Virus record (IMG/VR): IMGVR_UViG_3300035670_000124
Span: 1-64,000 of that record
Length of the DNA stretch: 64,000 bases
Strand: one strand, 5' to 3'
Source of the DNA: a virus
Below the pieces are notes generated by a model. The model ran no database searches. It had not been told where the DNA came from and was given only the letters and a program-made list of their open reading frames with translations. A program made the translations under genes and the position numbers. Below, piece after piece: positions 42,362 through 51,868 of the stretch (positions are counted from its first letter, which is position 1; each line of letters opens with the position of its first letter).

Positions 42362-43306
42362 ATGAGCGAAAATAAAGAGTTTCTATTTACGGAGAAGTAT
42401 AGGCCCAAGACTGTTTCGGAATGCATTCTTCCTGAAAGGCTGAAAAAGGTCTTTCAGGAATATGTTAATTCCAAGACAATCCCAAACTTGATGCTGACTG
42501 GTACTGCCGGAGTAGGTAAAACTACTGTGGCTATTGCTATGTGTGAAGAAATTGGCATCAATTATCTATTCATTAACTCGTCCGAAGAAAGGGGTATTGA
42601 TACTCTAAGAACCAAAATCAAGAATTATGCTTCAACAGTTTCTCTTGTTGGTGGTCGTAAAGTCATCATTCTCGATGAGGCTGATTATATTACACCAGAA
42701 GCACAAGCAGGGTTGCGAGGTGCAATTGAAGAATTTTCTGCCAACTGTACCTTCATCTTTACTTGTAACTTCAAATCTCGTCTGATTGATGCTCTACATT
42801 CAAGGTGTTCTGTAATTGACTTTACTTTGGTGAATGGTGAACGGCCAAAAATGGCTGCACTATTCTTCAAGAGACTTGGCGAGATTTTAACAACAGAGAA
42901 TATTCAGTATGATAAGCAGGTTCTAATCAAGATTGTAGAGAAGTTCTTTCCAGATTATCGTAGGACATTGAATGAACTGCAACGATATGCTGGTTCCGGT
43001 TCTATTGATGCTGGAATGATTGCTCAAATCACAGATGTCAAGAATCTGTCTGATTTGATTAAGAATCTAAAAGAAAAGAACTTTGGTGGTATGCGTAAAT
43101 GGGTTGTCGTAAATTCCGATATTGATCCTGCACGAATCTTTCGTAAGATTTATGATGGTCTGTATGAGTATATGAAGCCCGAAAGTATTCCGCAGGCAGT
43201 AGTGATTATTGCTCGGTATCAGTATCAAAGTGCATTTGTTGCTGACCAAGAGATTAATCTTGTTGCCTGTCTAACTGAAATTATGGTAGACTGTGAGGTG
43301 AAATGA
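42362..43306 (+). CDS. 44: Clamp loader large subunit gp44
   Basis: A 314-residue AAA+ ATPase (T4 gp44, 319 residues) that with gp62 opens and loads the gp45 clamp. FTEKYRPKTVSECILPERLK, Walker A GTAGVGKTT, SSEERGIDTLR, Walker B IILDEADYITPEAQAGLR and sensor TCNFKSRLIDAL are visible. ATG 42362 is chosen; an upstream in-frame ATG (42320) would add a poorly fitting leader across the endonuclease promoter. Confidence 0.94.
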   Translation: MSENKEFLFTEKYRPKTVSECILPERLKKVFQEYVNSKTIPNLMLTGTAGVGKTTVAIAMCEEIGINYLFINSSEERGIDTLRTKIKNYASTVSLVGGRKVIILDEADYITPEAQAGLRGAIEEFSANCTFIFTCNFKSRLIDALHSRCSVIDFTLVNGERPKMAALFFKRLGEILTTENIQYDKQVLIKIVEKFFPDYRRTLNELQRYAGSGSIDAGMIAQITDVKNLSDLIKNLKEKNFGGMRKWVVVNSDIDPARIFRKIYDGLYEYMKPESIPQAVVIIARYQYQSAFVADQEINLVACLTEIMVDCEVK

Positions 43307-43713
43307 CAGACACATTCAAAGACATTATCCCATCAATTCTACAAACCAAAGAACCTGTAATCACAGAAGAAAACGAAAGGGAATATAACCCTTTCGTTGT
43401 TAATCGTGCTTTATCACAGCATTATGATTGTGCTCTATATGCCAATCAGATGAATCTGTATCCAAACACAGATAAACTTTTACAATATCACTATTATCTA
43501 AATACTATACGGTCATACAAAAGACCGTATCAGAAGTGGCACAAGAAAGATGTTATAGAAGATTTGGATGCCGTTAAAGAATATTACAACTATTCTTATG
43601 ACAAAGCCAAAGATGCACTACGAGTTCTTTCTGGTGAACAACTTAATGAAATTAAGAAGAAACTTGATAAAGGTGGTATAAATGATAAACTTAAACGATC
43701 TCGTAGAAGTTAA
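43303..43713 (+). CDS. 62: Clamp loader small subunit gp62
   Basis: A 136-residue homologue of T4 gp62 (187 residues). YNPFVVNRALSQHYDCALYA, RPYQKWHKKDVIEDLDAVKE, YNYSYDKAKDALRVLSGEQL and IKKKLDKGG are the conserved segments. It starts on the gene 44 stop (ATGA) and overlaps regA by 32 bases, preserving the T4 order 44-62-regA. Confidence 0.9.
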   Translation: MTDTFKDIIPSILQTKEPVITEENEREYNPFVVNRALSQHYDCALYANQMNLYPNTDKLLQYHYYLNTIRSYKRPYQKWHKKDVIEDLDAVKEYYNYSYDKAKDALRVLSGEQLNEIKKKLDKGGINDKLKRSRRS

Positions 43714-44092
43714 TCTTCAAGAGCCTGATGATTTTTTGAAGATTAGAGAAACATTGTCTAGGATTGGTGTTGCGTCTCGAAAAGATAAGACTCTATATCA
43801 ATCTTGCCATATTTTACACAAACAAGGCAAATATTATATCGTCCACTTCAAAGAAATGTTTTTACTAGATGGTAAAAGCTCAGACTTCACGGAAGATGAT
43901 AAAGCAAGAAGAAATACTATTGCCAATCTTCTTCATGAGTGGGAATTGCTAGATTTGGTAGATGAGAGTAAAACTCAATCTCCAGTGGCAACACTAAGTC
44001 AAATCAAAGTTATTTCTCATAAAGAAAAGTCTGACTGGAAACTTGTTACTAAATATACCATAGGTAAAAAGAACAAAGAAACTGTCAACTAA
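43682..44092 (+). CDS. regA: Translational repressor RegA
   Basis: A 136-residue homologue of T4 RegA (122 residues), which binds start regions of early phage mRNAs to shut down translation. VNLQEPDDFLKIRETLSRIG, KDKTLYQSCHILHKQGKYYI, VHFKEMFLLDG and SDWKLVTKYTIGK align closely with the T4 protein. Overlap with gene 62 suggests coupled synthesis. Confidence 0.93.
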   Translation: MINLNDLVEVNLQEPDDFLKIRETLSRIGVASRKDKTLYQSCHILHKQGKYYIVHFKEMFLLDGKSSDFTEDDKARRNTIANLLHEWELLDLVDESKTQSPVATLSQIKVISHKEKSDWKLVTKYTIGKKNKETVN

Positions 44093-44103
44093 CAGAGGAC
44101 ACA

Positions 44104-44274
44104 ATGTTTGACAAAATCAAAATTTGGGTAGTTTCCACTTATGAAAAAGTGAAAGAAAATATGCCAAAGATTGACCTAAAGCAGAACAAGAACGTAGATG
44201 TTACTTGGAACAATGACGGTCAACCAGAATTTAAAGAAAAAGAAAAGAAGAAGACTCCCCGCAAGAAAAAGTAA
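44104..44274 (+). CDS. Small charged protein of unknown function
   Basis: A 56-residue protein (MFDKIKIWVVSTYEKVKENM to a Lys-rich end KKKTPRKKK), preceded by AGAGGA. The spacing fits a real gene between regA and dUTPase. The basic tail suggests nucleic-acid contact, nothing more can be said. Confidence 0.5.
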   Translation: MFDKIKIWVVSTYEKVKENMPKIDLKQNKNVDVTWNNDGQPEFKEKEKKKTPRKKK

Positions 44275-44290
44275 GTGAAAGGAAATTATG

Positions 44291-44821
44291 ATGGCTGTGA
44301 AATTGTCTATGTATAAAACTCATCCTGATATTGTATTACCTGAATTTTCAACCAAGCAATCTGCTTGTTTTGATATCGCATATCAAGGTGCAGGTAAACA
44401 ATGGTATTCGGGATATAATGAGACCAATAAACCTTTTACCAGAAATACACCGAAAGGTGATGTATTCGTTAATGCTGGTGAAAGGGTTATGGTTCCTACA
44501 GGACTCATTCTAGATATTCCTGAAGGATATTCTGTAAGACTTCACGCAAGATCAGGTCTATCACTCAAACGAGGAATCGTTTTAGCAAACAGCGAAGCAG
44601 TAATTGATTCTGACTATGTAGATGAGCTAATGGTTCTTCTATATAATAGGTCAACTGTTGGTATGTGGGTTAGAAATGGTGATAGGATTGCCCAAGGCGA
44701 ATTAGTAAAACAAGAGAAGTATGATATTGTTGAAACTGTGAATAAGCCAGAATTAAAAGCAAATCGTGTTGGCGGATTAGGTTCTACAGGAGTTAGTAAT
44801 GCTAAAAAGCCTAAAACTTGA
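44291..44821 (+). CDS. dut: dUTPase
   Basis: A 176-residue trimeric dUTP diphosphatase, which keeps uracil out of phage DNA and supplies dUMP. Motifs in order: ACFDIAYQG, RLHARSGLSLKRG, LANSEAVIDSDYVDELMVLL, NGDRIAQGEL and RVGGLGSTG. ATG 44291 has better spacing from AAAGGA than 44288. It overlaps the next gene by 23 bases. Confidence 0.93.
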   Translation: MAVKLSMYKTHPDIVLPEFSTKQSACFDIAYQGAGKQWYSGYNETNKPFTRNTPKGDVFVNAGERVMVPTGLILDIPEGYSVRLHARSGLSLKRGIVLANSEAVIDSDYVDELMVLLYNRSTVGMWVRNGDRIAQGELVKQEKYDIVETVNKPELKANRVGGLGSTGVSNAKKPKT

Positions 44822-45080
44822 TGAAATTTATGTAACCAAGCCTACCACAATTAATGTGTATGGTGGGGTTAAGATTCATATTGATGATAATAATGAAATC
44901 ACTGTTGAGGGTCATAGTAAACTAAAATTTACTACTGACTCCGACATTGAATTTGATGGTAAAAATATCAACCTTCAAGCACAAGAAAATGTATATATTG
45001 GTGCCGGTAAACACATCGTTGAGCAGGCACCAAGGATTGATTTTAACCCAGAATATGATAAAAGTGGATATAAGAAATAA
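44799..45080 (+). CDS. Small beta-helix protein, probably a baseplate-spike component
   Basis: A 93-residue protein with alternating hydrophobic strands (GVKIHIDDNNEITVEGHSKL, SDIEFDGKNINLQAQENVYI) and ending GKHIVEQAPRIDFNPEYD. Such stretches resemble the C-terminal needle of gp5/VgrG-type spikes. The next gene is a PAAR tip, so the pair probably builds the membrane-piercing point of the baseplate. Family assignment by pattern only. Confidence 0.55.
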   Translation: MLKSLKLDEIYVTKPTTINVYGGVKIHIDDNNEITVEGHSKLKFTTDSDIEFDGKNINLQAQENVYIGAGKHIVEQAPRIDFNPEYDKSGYKK

Positions 45081-45400
45081 TGCCAGGGGCACATAGAGAC
45101 ACAGACAAGAGAAAATGTGGAGCTGCCACAGAAGTATTTGGAAATTCTACAGTATTTGTTAATAATTTACTATGGGCAGTTGAGGATGATGTGTGCGATC
45201 ATGGTGGAGGTAGGTTGAAACCTGTAACCGGACCGCCTAGCATATATGTAGAGAATAAATTTATTATATGTGCCATAGGAGACACCACTAAAGAAATAGA
45301 TTTAAAATTACATCCGCCTGGAGTGAATGATCCTAAAGGTCGATCATCAGATACTTTCGTATATGGTTCCAGTGGTGGAGGAACGGGAGCAGTATCTTGA
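45080..45400 (+). CDS. 5.4-like: PAAR-domain spike tip protein
   Basis: A 106-residue protein with PGAHRDTDKRKCGAATEVFG, DDVCDHGGGRLKPVTGPPSI and IICAIGDTTKEIDLKLHPPG: the PAAR arrangement of Cys/His zinc ligands at the tip of contractile spikes (T4 gp5.4 type). It sharpens the spike that breaches the outer membrane. Start overlaps the previous stop; the stop overlaps the next TTG start. Confidence 0.8.
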   Translation: MPGAHRDTDKRKCGAATEVFGNSTVFVNNLLWAVEDDVCDHGGGRLKPVTGPPSIYVENKFIICAIGDTTKEIDLKLHPPGVNDPKGRSSDTFVYGSSGGGTGAVS

Positions 45401-45729
45401 CTTTCTATGTAAATGAAATAGTCAGAGTTCGAAATTCCACTGCTAGAGTTAGATATTATGATGCTAACTCTAGCACACTTATACTAATGGATATTCGAGG
45501 CGAAATTAAATCCGGAGACACTGTAACAGGTGATGAATCTGGTGTAAGATTCACTTTTAATACATTTAATATTTCAGATGAAATAGATTTACAAGATTAT
45601 GAGAATTATTTAATTGAAAATGATAATATTTTAATATGTCTCGATAGTGGAGCATATGTTGCAACAGATGCTCACTTTAATGGGCTTCCCTCCCAAGATT
45701 ATCAAAGAACATATTTCATCACATTATAA
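45397..45729 (+). CDS. Small probable structural protein, TTG start
   Basis: A 110-residue beta-rich protein (TFYVNEIVRVRNSTARVRYY, STLILMDIRGEIKSGDTVTG). The TTG at 45397 overlaps the PAAR stop (TTGA), so it is probably made by coupled translation. No family recognised; position between tip and tailspike genes suggests a tail or fibre role. Confidence 0.5.
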   Translation: MTFYVNEIVRVRNSTARVRYYDANSSTLILMDIRGEIKSGDTVTGDESGVRFTFNTFNISDEIDLQDYENYLIENDNILICLDSGAYVATDAHFNGLPSQDYQRTYFITL

Positions 45730-45741
45730 GGAAATTTTTAT

Positions 45742-48700
45742 ATGCCTGTTTCAATATCAAATTTAACATCAACTTGGGCAAATTCTTATTTTAATTATAT
45801 AGGACTAGGATTGAATGTAAATGCTACAGAATATAATGAAAATTCTAGCATAATAAAATTTTCAATAAATGATGATGAAAAACTAAAACTTTCCCCAAAC
45901 GGAACACTATATGTAAATGGAATATCTTTAACAACCCAAACAACTGAACTTGCAGAGTTGGCATATGATAAAGCCAACTCTGCTTACGATATTGCAATTA
46001 TAGGTGGTGGTGAAATTTCTGTTGTGACAATTGCTGCATACGATAAAGCCAATGCTGCTAATTTGTTAGCATATAATACCGGAATAGGTGCTAATGCATT
46101 TACTTCTGCTACAATTGCTGGTGCTAATACTGCCGTAGGTGCTGGTGCTAATGCATTTACTACATCCACTAACACATTCTTAAGATCAGTTATAGCAGGT
46201 GCTAACACAGCAGTAGGTGCTGGTGCCAATGCATTTACCACATCCACTAACACATTCTTAAGATCAGTTATTGCTGGTGCAAATACTGCCGTAGGCACTG
46301 GTGCTAATGCATTTACCACATCCACTAACACATTCTTAAGATCAGTTATTGCTGGTGCTAATACTGCCGTAGGTGCTGGTGCTAATGCATTTACTTCTGC
46401 TACAATTGCTGGTGCTAATACTGCCGTAGGTGCTGGTGCAAATGCATTTACCACATCCACTAACACATTCTTAAGATCAGTTATTGCTGGTGCTAATACA
46501 GCAGTTGGTGCTGGTGCCAATGCTTATGCTGCATCAGTTGGTGCTGGTGCTAATGCTTATCTATTATCAGTTATTGCTGGTGCAAATACTGCCGTAGGCA
46601 CTGGTGCTAATGCTTATGCTACAGCAACATTTTTACCTTCAAGTTCATATACAGCATCAGACATATTAACCAAAATAAAAACTGTTGATGGTTCTGGTTC
46701 TGGATTAGATGCTGATACGGTAGACGGAATCCAAGCTGCGAGTTTCTTACGAAGTGATGCTGCTGATACTGCAACTGGTGACATAACACTAAAATCTGGT
46801 ACATTTACTAACTATTCATCAACTAATACTGATATAACAGGTTTGATACCCGGTTCAACTGGCGGCGGACTGATTTACGCACCAAGCAGTGCACACTTAA
46901 TTATCGGTTTGAGGGAAAATGATGTGAATGATAGTTTTGCTATCATTTCAGGTGGCGGAAATTATTCTACTGATATAACTTATGATACAGTTGTTGCCAG
47001 ATTCCTCTCTAATGGTAACTCACACTTTGGCGGAAATATTACAGTCACTGGCACAGTAGATGGCCGTGATATTGCAACAGACGGCACAAAACTTGATGGA
47101 ATCGAATCTGGTGCAACTGCCGATCAAACTGCATCAGAAATCCTATCTGCACTATTGACAGTTGATGGTGTTGGTTCAGGTCTAGATGCTGATTTGCTAG
47201 ATGGATATGCAGCAAGCGTAGGTTCAACATCTGGACCAGCAGATACCATTGTTCTAAGAAACTCAAGTGGCGATGATTATCGTCGTTATGGTTTCGCATC
47301 ATATTTTAATATGAGTCATTCAGTTACCACACGATCTTCTGAGACAGTGTTTTTCTCATCCACTGATTCGTATATAAGAAAAAATGATGCAACTGGTATG
47401 AGGGCATCATTAAATGTACCAACAAGAACTGGTGGTGATGCATCTGGAACTTGGGGAATATCTATTACAGGTGATGCGGGAACATTAGATGGGCTTGATA
47501 GTACTAGTTTTTTGAGAAGTAATGCAAGTGATGTATTTAGTGGTGGGGTGTTACAAGTATACAATGATTCTGCTATTGATATAACCAATACAGGACAAAT
47601 AAATGGCCTTCAGGTATATCAGCCAACAGCAGGTGCTGATGCATTAATAACCTTTCATGTAGGTGGTGACTATGCGTTTCATTTTGGATTGAGCGGTGAT
47701 GATAATCAACTTTCTGTTGGAGGTTGGTCAATGGGTGCTAACAAGTATAAAGTTTGGCACGCAGGAAATGATGGTTCTGGTTCAGGTCTAGATGCTGACA
47801 CATTAGATACATATCAAGCATCAGATTTTCCTAGAAAAACAGAAAATGCGACTATAAGTGGAGATTGGATTTTTAACGAAACGATCAACTTTAATAGTAC
47901 AACTGCAACATCTCTGTCAACAGGTGCTGCATGGTTTTCAGGTAGCAGTGGTGCTATTTTACTCGACAATGGAGGTCATAAAAGAATTTCTTGGAATGAT
48001 GGTGGCGGAAACTTTAATATTAGAGCCGGACACTATTTCAATGGATCTGTAATAGCTGCAAAGGGAACCAACGAATCTGACGGTGGGGCAGTGGCTTTAG
48101 TAATGTCTAGTGATTCGGCTGCTGGGGTTTTTAGTGTATCTGTAGCACCAATAACTGTCGCAGGACAAACAATTTCTTCATGGACAAATACGTTAAAGGT
48201 AGATACTACTGCTACTAGTGCAGGTGCCGGTGGATTGAAATATAATGAGGCACAAGTTTGGCACGCAGGAAATGATGGTTCTGGTTCAGGTCTAGATGCC
48301 GATTTACTTGATGGAGAACATGGATCATATTATTCTCCTTTAACAATCACACAGCTTGCATATGATAAAGCCAATTCTGCTAATTTACTTGCTTATAATA
48401 CCGGAATAGGAGCTAATGCTTATTCTACTGCAACATTTTTAGCCAAAACTGGCGGAATTATTAATGGAACATTAGAAGTAGGTGGAACATCAGTTTCGGG
48501 TGCTGAGGGTGGTGAAATTAGATTTACTAAAGCCCCCACTTCTACTTTGTCTGGCAGCAGCATTGTTTTGGATAATAATGGAAATAATATAAGAATTTTT
48601 GAAAGTGGTGGTACATTTAGGGGATATACATTTGATTTATCTACGGCCGGGGCTGGAGCAAGCACGACATTATTAAATAGTACAAATCTTTGGTCTACCA

Positions 48701-49890
48701 TGAATATGGTAAATGTTAAAAGTTATGGTGCAATTGGAAATGGTTCTAATGATGATACTTCTTCTATAAATTCTGCCATTGCATATATAAATTCTAACGG
48801 AGGAATATTATATTTCCCAAAGGGAAATTATAAAGTAACTTCTGCATTAACTTCTATAACTAAAGGAGGCATAAAAATTGTAGGTGATGGTATAGGTAAT
48901 ACCGTAATAACTCCAGTTGGAACATTTACATTATTTACTATTGGTGGAACATCAACCAGAGTATATTGGATGAATATTGAAAATATTTATATATATGGAC
49001 TAAATCACACAGGAATAGTTTTCAATTTAGATCATACACAGGGAATTTCTTTTTATAATGTATTTCTTGATAATTGTTACAACCCTGTTAATATGAGACA
49101 AGTTCATAATACAACATTTGAAGATTTCTATTGTGAAAATATTCGCGGAAATTATGGTATGAAAATATATGCTTCAGGCTCAACTAGAAATAGTACTACA
49201 GAAAGATCGGATATATTAAATCTAGAAAGGGTTATATTAGCTGGAAATAATTCTGCCGGAAGTTCTCACGCTAATAGTTGCAAGTTATTGCATATAGATG
49301 GGTTTATTGCATCCATATATATGGATAAGGTTCAGTTATTAAGAGGCCACACTGGAATATATTGTGTAAATTCTCCAGGATTACCATACGGATCATATCC
49401 ACAATTTATTCAAGGGCAAAATTTGGATTTGGAGTTTAATTATTATAATGCAGCGTATATTTCACATCTAGAAGGATTAAACATAACTAATTTATATTGT
49501 CATGGTGCAGTCACTGACATTGGTATGAATTTTGGTACGAATACATCTGGAATTAGACTGTCTAATGGTAAAATAGCCGGACATGCCGCATTTGGAGCGG
49601 TATTTAATGGAACTGGTATTGGATTGACCGATATTGATGTATATAATAACGGAACTGCCGTTCCAAATGGTTATGATGGGATATATTTGTCTTCGACAGT
49701 AAATGGTTTTCAGATGATTGGTGGTTCCGCTGGAAAAGCACCTTGGTTTTCATACACAGAGACTCAAAGATATGGAATAAACATATCATCAGGTGCGGCA
49801 AGGTCTCAACTTATAGGAGTTAGGTTAAACGGAAATGCTACTGGAACATACTTTGGATCAGCAACAACATCCGGTTTGGTGACATCATAA
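45742..49890 (+). CDS. Large tailspike/fibre with pectate-lyase-type beta-helix
   Basis: A 1382-residue protein, the largest here. Residues 70-290 are Gly/Ala/Asn repeats (VIAGANTAVGAGANAFTTST and relatives). The middle is built of fibre modules with several copies of SGLDADTLD/GSGLDADLLDG and KVWHAGNDG. From about residue 990, VKSYGAIGNGSNDDTSSINS starts a pectate-lyase-3 right-handed beta-helix, ending in a short tip. It would bind, and possibly degrade, a host polysaccharide. It shares the AYDKANAANLLAYNTG cassette with the spike at 8385. Confidence 0.82.
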   Translation: MPVSISNLTSTWANSYFNYIGLGLNVNATEYNENSSIIKFSINDDEKLKLSPNGTLYVNGISLTTQTTELAELAYDKANSAYDIAIIGGGEISVVTIAAYDKANAANLLAYNTGIGANAFTSATIAGANTAVGAGANAFTTSTNTFLRSVIAGANTAVGAGANAFTTSTNTFLRSVIAGANTAVGTGANAFTTSTNTFLRSVIAGANTAVGAGANAFTSATIAGANTAVGAGANAFTTSTNTFLRSVIAGANTAVGAGANAYAASVGAGANAYLLSVIAGANTAVGTGANAYATATFLPSSSYTASDILTKIKTVDGSGSGLDADTVDGIQAASFLRSDAADTATGDITLKSGTFTNYSSTNTDITGLIPGSTGGGLIYAPSSAHLIIGLRENDVNDSFAIISGGGNYSTDITYDTVVARFLSNGNSHFGGNITVTGTVDGRDIATDGTKLDGIESGATADQTASEILSALLTVDGVGSGLDADLLDGYAASVGSTSGPADTIVLRNSSGDDYRRYGFASYFNMSHSVTTRSSETVFFSSTDSYIRKNDATGMRASLNVPTRTGGDASGTWGISITGDAGTLDGLDSTSFLRSNASDVFSGGVLQVYNDSAIDITNTGQINGLQVYQPTAGADALITFHVGGDYAFHFGLSGDDNQLSVGGWSMGANKYKVWHAGNDGSGSGLDADTLDTYQASDFPRKTENATISGDWIFNETINFNSTTATSLSTGAAWFSGSSGAILLDNGGHKRISWNDGGGNFNIRAGHYFNGSVIAAKGTNESDGGAVALVMSSDSAAGVFSVSVAPITVAGQTISSWTNTLKVDTTATSAGAGGLKYNEAQVWHAGNDGSGSGLDADLLDGEHGSYYSPLTITQLAYDKANSANLLAYNTGIGANAYSTATFLAKTGGIINGTLEVGGTSVSGAEGGEIRFTKAPTSTLSGSSIVLDNNGNNIRIFESGGTFRGYTFDLSTAGAGASTTLLNSTNLWSTMNMVNVKSYGAIGNGSNDDTSSINSAIAYINSNGGILYFPKGNYKVTSALTSITKGGIKIVGDGIGNTVITPVGTFTLFTIGGTSTRVYWMNIENIYIYGLNHTGIVFNLDHTQGISFYNVFLDNCYNPVNMRQVHNTTFEDFYCENIRGNYGMKIYASGSTRNSTTERSDILNLERVILAGNNSAGSSHANSCKLLHIDGFIASIYMDKVQLLRGHTGIYCVNSPGLPYGSYPQFIQGQNLDLEFNYYNAAYISHLEGLNITNLYCHGAVTDIGMNFGTNTSGIRLSNGKIAGHAAFGAVFNGTGIGLTDIDVYNNGTAVPNGYDGIYLSSTVNGFQMIGGSAGKAPWFSYTETQRYGINISSGAARSQLIGVRLNGNATGTYFGSATTSGLVTS
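46111..46620 (+). repeat. Tandem coding repeats in the tailspike gene
   Basis: Units of about 75-85 bases encoding GANAFTTSTNTFLRSVIAGANTAVGAGA, five or more copies, some identical over long runs. They probably change copy number by slippage or recombination and thereby adjust the length of the flexible stalk. Confidence 0.8.
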
Positions 49891-49899
49891 AAAATATAC

Positions 49900-49930
49900 T
49901 TGACAACTCAATAAAAATGTATTATAAATA
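49900..49930 (+). promoter_or_regulatory. Overlapping early and late promoters for hsp20
   Basis: TTGACA (49900-49905), 17 bases, TATAAA (49923-49928) is a near-consensus sigma70 promoter; the same -10 is part of a perfect late box TATAAATA (49923-49930). The gene can therefore be transcribed both by host holoenzyme and by gp55-polymerase. About 90 bases of leader follow. Confidence 0.78.
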
Positions 49931-50021
49931 GTGATGTTGGGGATAAGGTTATTGCGTACCTCAACTCTGTCTTGCCTTATAGGGAGACAATATAATAACT
50001 TGCTAACATAGGAGTTAAAAA

Positions 50022-50501
50022 ATGATGACAAGCGTAAATCTATATGATCCATTCGGCTTCACTAATGTATCGAAAGGAACAGTTGGTTTTGATGATATGA
50101 TCAAAAAACTGTCTTCTATTAGTGAAACCCTTCCCAAAATTTCCACATATCCTCCTTACAATATTCGTAAGACTGGTGAAAATACATATGTGATTGAAAT
50201 CGCTGTTGCCGGATTTGGACAACAGGATATTGAAATTGTTATGGAAGACGGAACATTGACAATCAAAGGTCAAGTGAATAGTGACGAAGATTCTGAGTTC
50301 CTATTCAAAGGAATTGCGGATCGTGCATTCACACGCAAATTTACTCTTGCTGATACAGTAGAAGTAAAGAATGCTGACCTAATCAACGGTATGCTTAAAA
50401 TCTGGTTGGAACGATTCATTCCAGAAAATAAGAAACCAAAGAAGATTGAAATTGGTTCTAAGGAGGAGTCTTCTGCCGAAAAAAAGTTATTGACCGAATA
50501 A
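50022..50501 (+). CDS. hsp20: Small heat-shock protein Hsp20
   Basis: A 159-residue alpha-crystallin-domain chaperone (IbpA-like). YPPYNIRKTGENTYVIEIAV, AGFGQQDIEIVMEDGTLTIK and the C-terminal LKIWLERFIPENKKPKKIEI are typical, the last two including the end-strand. Small Hsp20 genes are common in T4-like phages of marine bacteria and may assist virion assembly or protect host proteins. A terminator follows. Confidence 0.9.
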   Translation: MMTSVNLYDPFGFTNVSKGTVGFDDMIKKLSSISETLPKISTYPPYNIRKTGENTYVIEIAVAGFGQQDIEIVMEDGTLTIKGQVNSDEDSEFLFKGIADRAFTRKFTLADTVEVKNADLINGMLKIWLERFIPENKKPKKIEIGSKEESSAEKKLLTE

Positions 50502-50517
50502 AATCATTTATAAGTAG

Positions 50518-50547
50518 GAGAGGGTGGTGACACCCTCTCTTTTTATT
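50518..50547 (+). terminator. Rho-independent terminator after hsp20
   Basis: Perfect 9-bp stem GAGAGGGTG/CACCCTCTC (50518-50526, 50531-50539) with GTGA loop, followed by TTTTTATT. Confidence 0.88.
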
Positions 50548-50560
50548 ATAGGAGGGCAAA

Positions 50561-51868
50561 ATGCCTGTAATTGACGCAAAGGTGGAACTACAAAAGTATC
50601 TGGCTTCCACTAATCATTTCAAAGGTAAGATCAACGGAAAATTCAAAGAAGACACATATCAAGCAATTCGTGATGTGTTGAAGAATGATGAGAATGTTGA
50701 TGCAAAAACATGGGATAATGCAAGACTAATTATTGCTGGTGAACAGCTTCTGTATAAATCAATGGACATTGAAGTTGGTAATATCGATGGTCTAATTGGT
50801 CCTTCTACAGAACATGCAAGAGAACTATTCAAAGCCAAAGTAACATTGTCATCAAGAGCCAAAGCAGAAGAAAATCATTCTGTCAAACTAAAGCCTGAAG
50901 AATATTATGCCAAAATTTACACATCATTGTTTACGATGGCAAAACTAAAAGATGTAGAAAATCCTGAAATTATCGCACATCTTGGAGCAGCACAAAACTG
51001 TCTTGAGACTGGTTATGGTAAATCTATGGTTGGTAATAATGCCTTTGGTATCAAAGGTGAAGGGCCAGCAGGTTCAAGAATTGCATGGACTAATGAAGAA
51101 GTCAATGGTAAGATGATTCGTGTTCAGCAAAAGTTTAGGGCATACAATAATCTTGATGAATCTTGTGGTGATTATTTGGACCTTCTGATTAACAATGATC
51201 GTTATTCCAAACTATTTCAAGCCAAAACTGTAGAAGAAGCAATCAAAATTCAAGGCACAACAGGGTATGCAACTGCTTCAGATTATGCAAAAACCCTATT
51301 GAAAATCCACACTAAATATTCAAAATTGATTGGTAAAAGTGATTATCTTGAACCAATTGTTGTAAAAGTAAATGAGCCTGTGAAGGTTAATGTTCAACCA
51401 AAAAGAGCATGGCCGAGACAAAGCGAATGTATGAGATTCTATGGTGAGCCTGGATCAAATCAAGTTAAGTGTAATGTTCCATTCACTATGGTTCTTGCAT
51501 GGGATACCCGATCTAAACTGACTTCATATACTTGCCATAGATTAGTAAAAGAGCCTATGGAAAGAATCTGGAATCGTACTCTAGAACATTATGGATATGA
51601 CAAGATTGTTCAACTTCGGTTACACTACTTTGGTGGTTGCCTAAATGTTCGTAAGATGCGTGGTGGTTCTGCATGGTCAATGCACTCATGGGGAATTGCG
51701 GTGGATATCGACCCAGATAGAAATTCTCTAAGAACCCCTTGGAAAAAGGCCCAAATGAGTAAACCAGAATATGAGCCATTCGTTCAATTTTGGTATGATG
51801 AAGGATTTATCAATTTAGGTAAAGAGAGAGATTTTGACGCTATGCACTACCAAGCGGCTTTGCTATGA
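50561..51868 (+). CDS. Two-domain endolysin: glucosaminidase plus M15 peptidase
   Basis: A 435-residue lysis enzyme. The N-terminus (residues 1-95) is a helical, peptidoglycan-binding-like region (LIGPSTEHARELF). Residues 110-270 match a GH73/FlgJ-type glucosaminidase (LGAAQNCLETGYGKSMVGNN, FGIKGEG, KFRAYNNLDESCGDYLDLL). Residues 300-435 match an M15/VanY-type peptidase with the zinc motif SAWSMHSWGIAVDIDPDRN and final DFDAMHYQ. No signal peptide, so a holin must release it; none is certain here. It is coupled to the next gene by ATGA overlap. Confidence 0.82.
   Translation: MPVIDAKVELQKYLASTNHFKGKINGKFKEDTYQAIRDVLKNDENVDAKTWDNARLIIAGEQLLYKSMDIEVGNIDGLIGPSTEHARELFKAKVTLSSRAKAEENHSVKLKPEEYYAKIYTSLFTMAKLKDVENPEIIAHLGAAQNCLETGYGKSMVGNNAFGIKGEGPAGSRIAWTNEEVNGKMIRVQQKFRAYNNLDESCGDYLDLLINNDRYSKLFQAKTVEEAIKIQGTTGYATASDYAKTLLKIHTKYSKLIGKSDYLEPIVVKVNEPVKVNVQPKRAWPRQSECMRFYGEPGSNQVKCNVPFTMVLAWDTRSKLTSYTCHRLVKEPMERIWNRTLEHYGYDKIVQLRLHYFGGCLNVRKMRGGSAWSMHSWGIAVDIDPDRNSLRTPWKKAQMSKPEYEPFVQFWYDEGFINLGKERDFDAMHYQAALL

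Noticed and set aside
45984-46520. 178-codon minus-strand frame opposite the tailspike repeats
   Set aside because: A shadow of the plus-strand repeat with period equal to the repeat unit.
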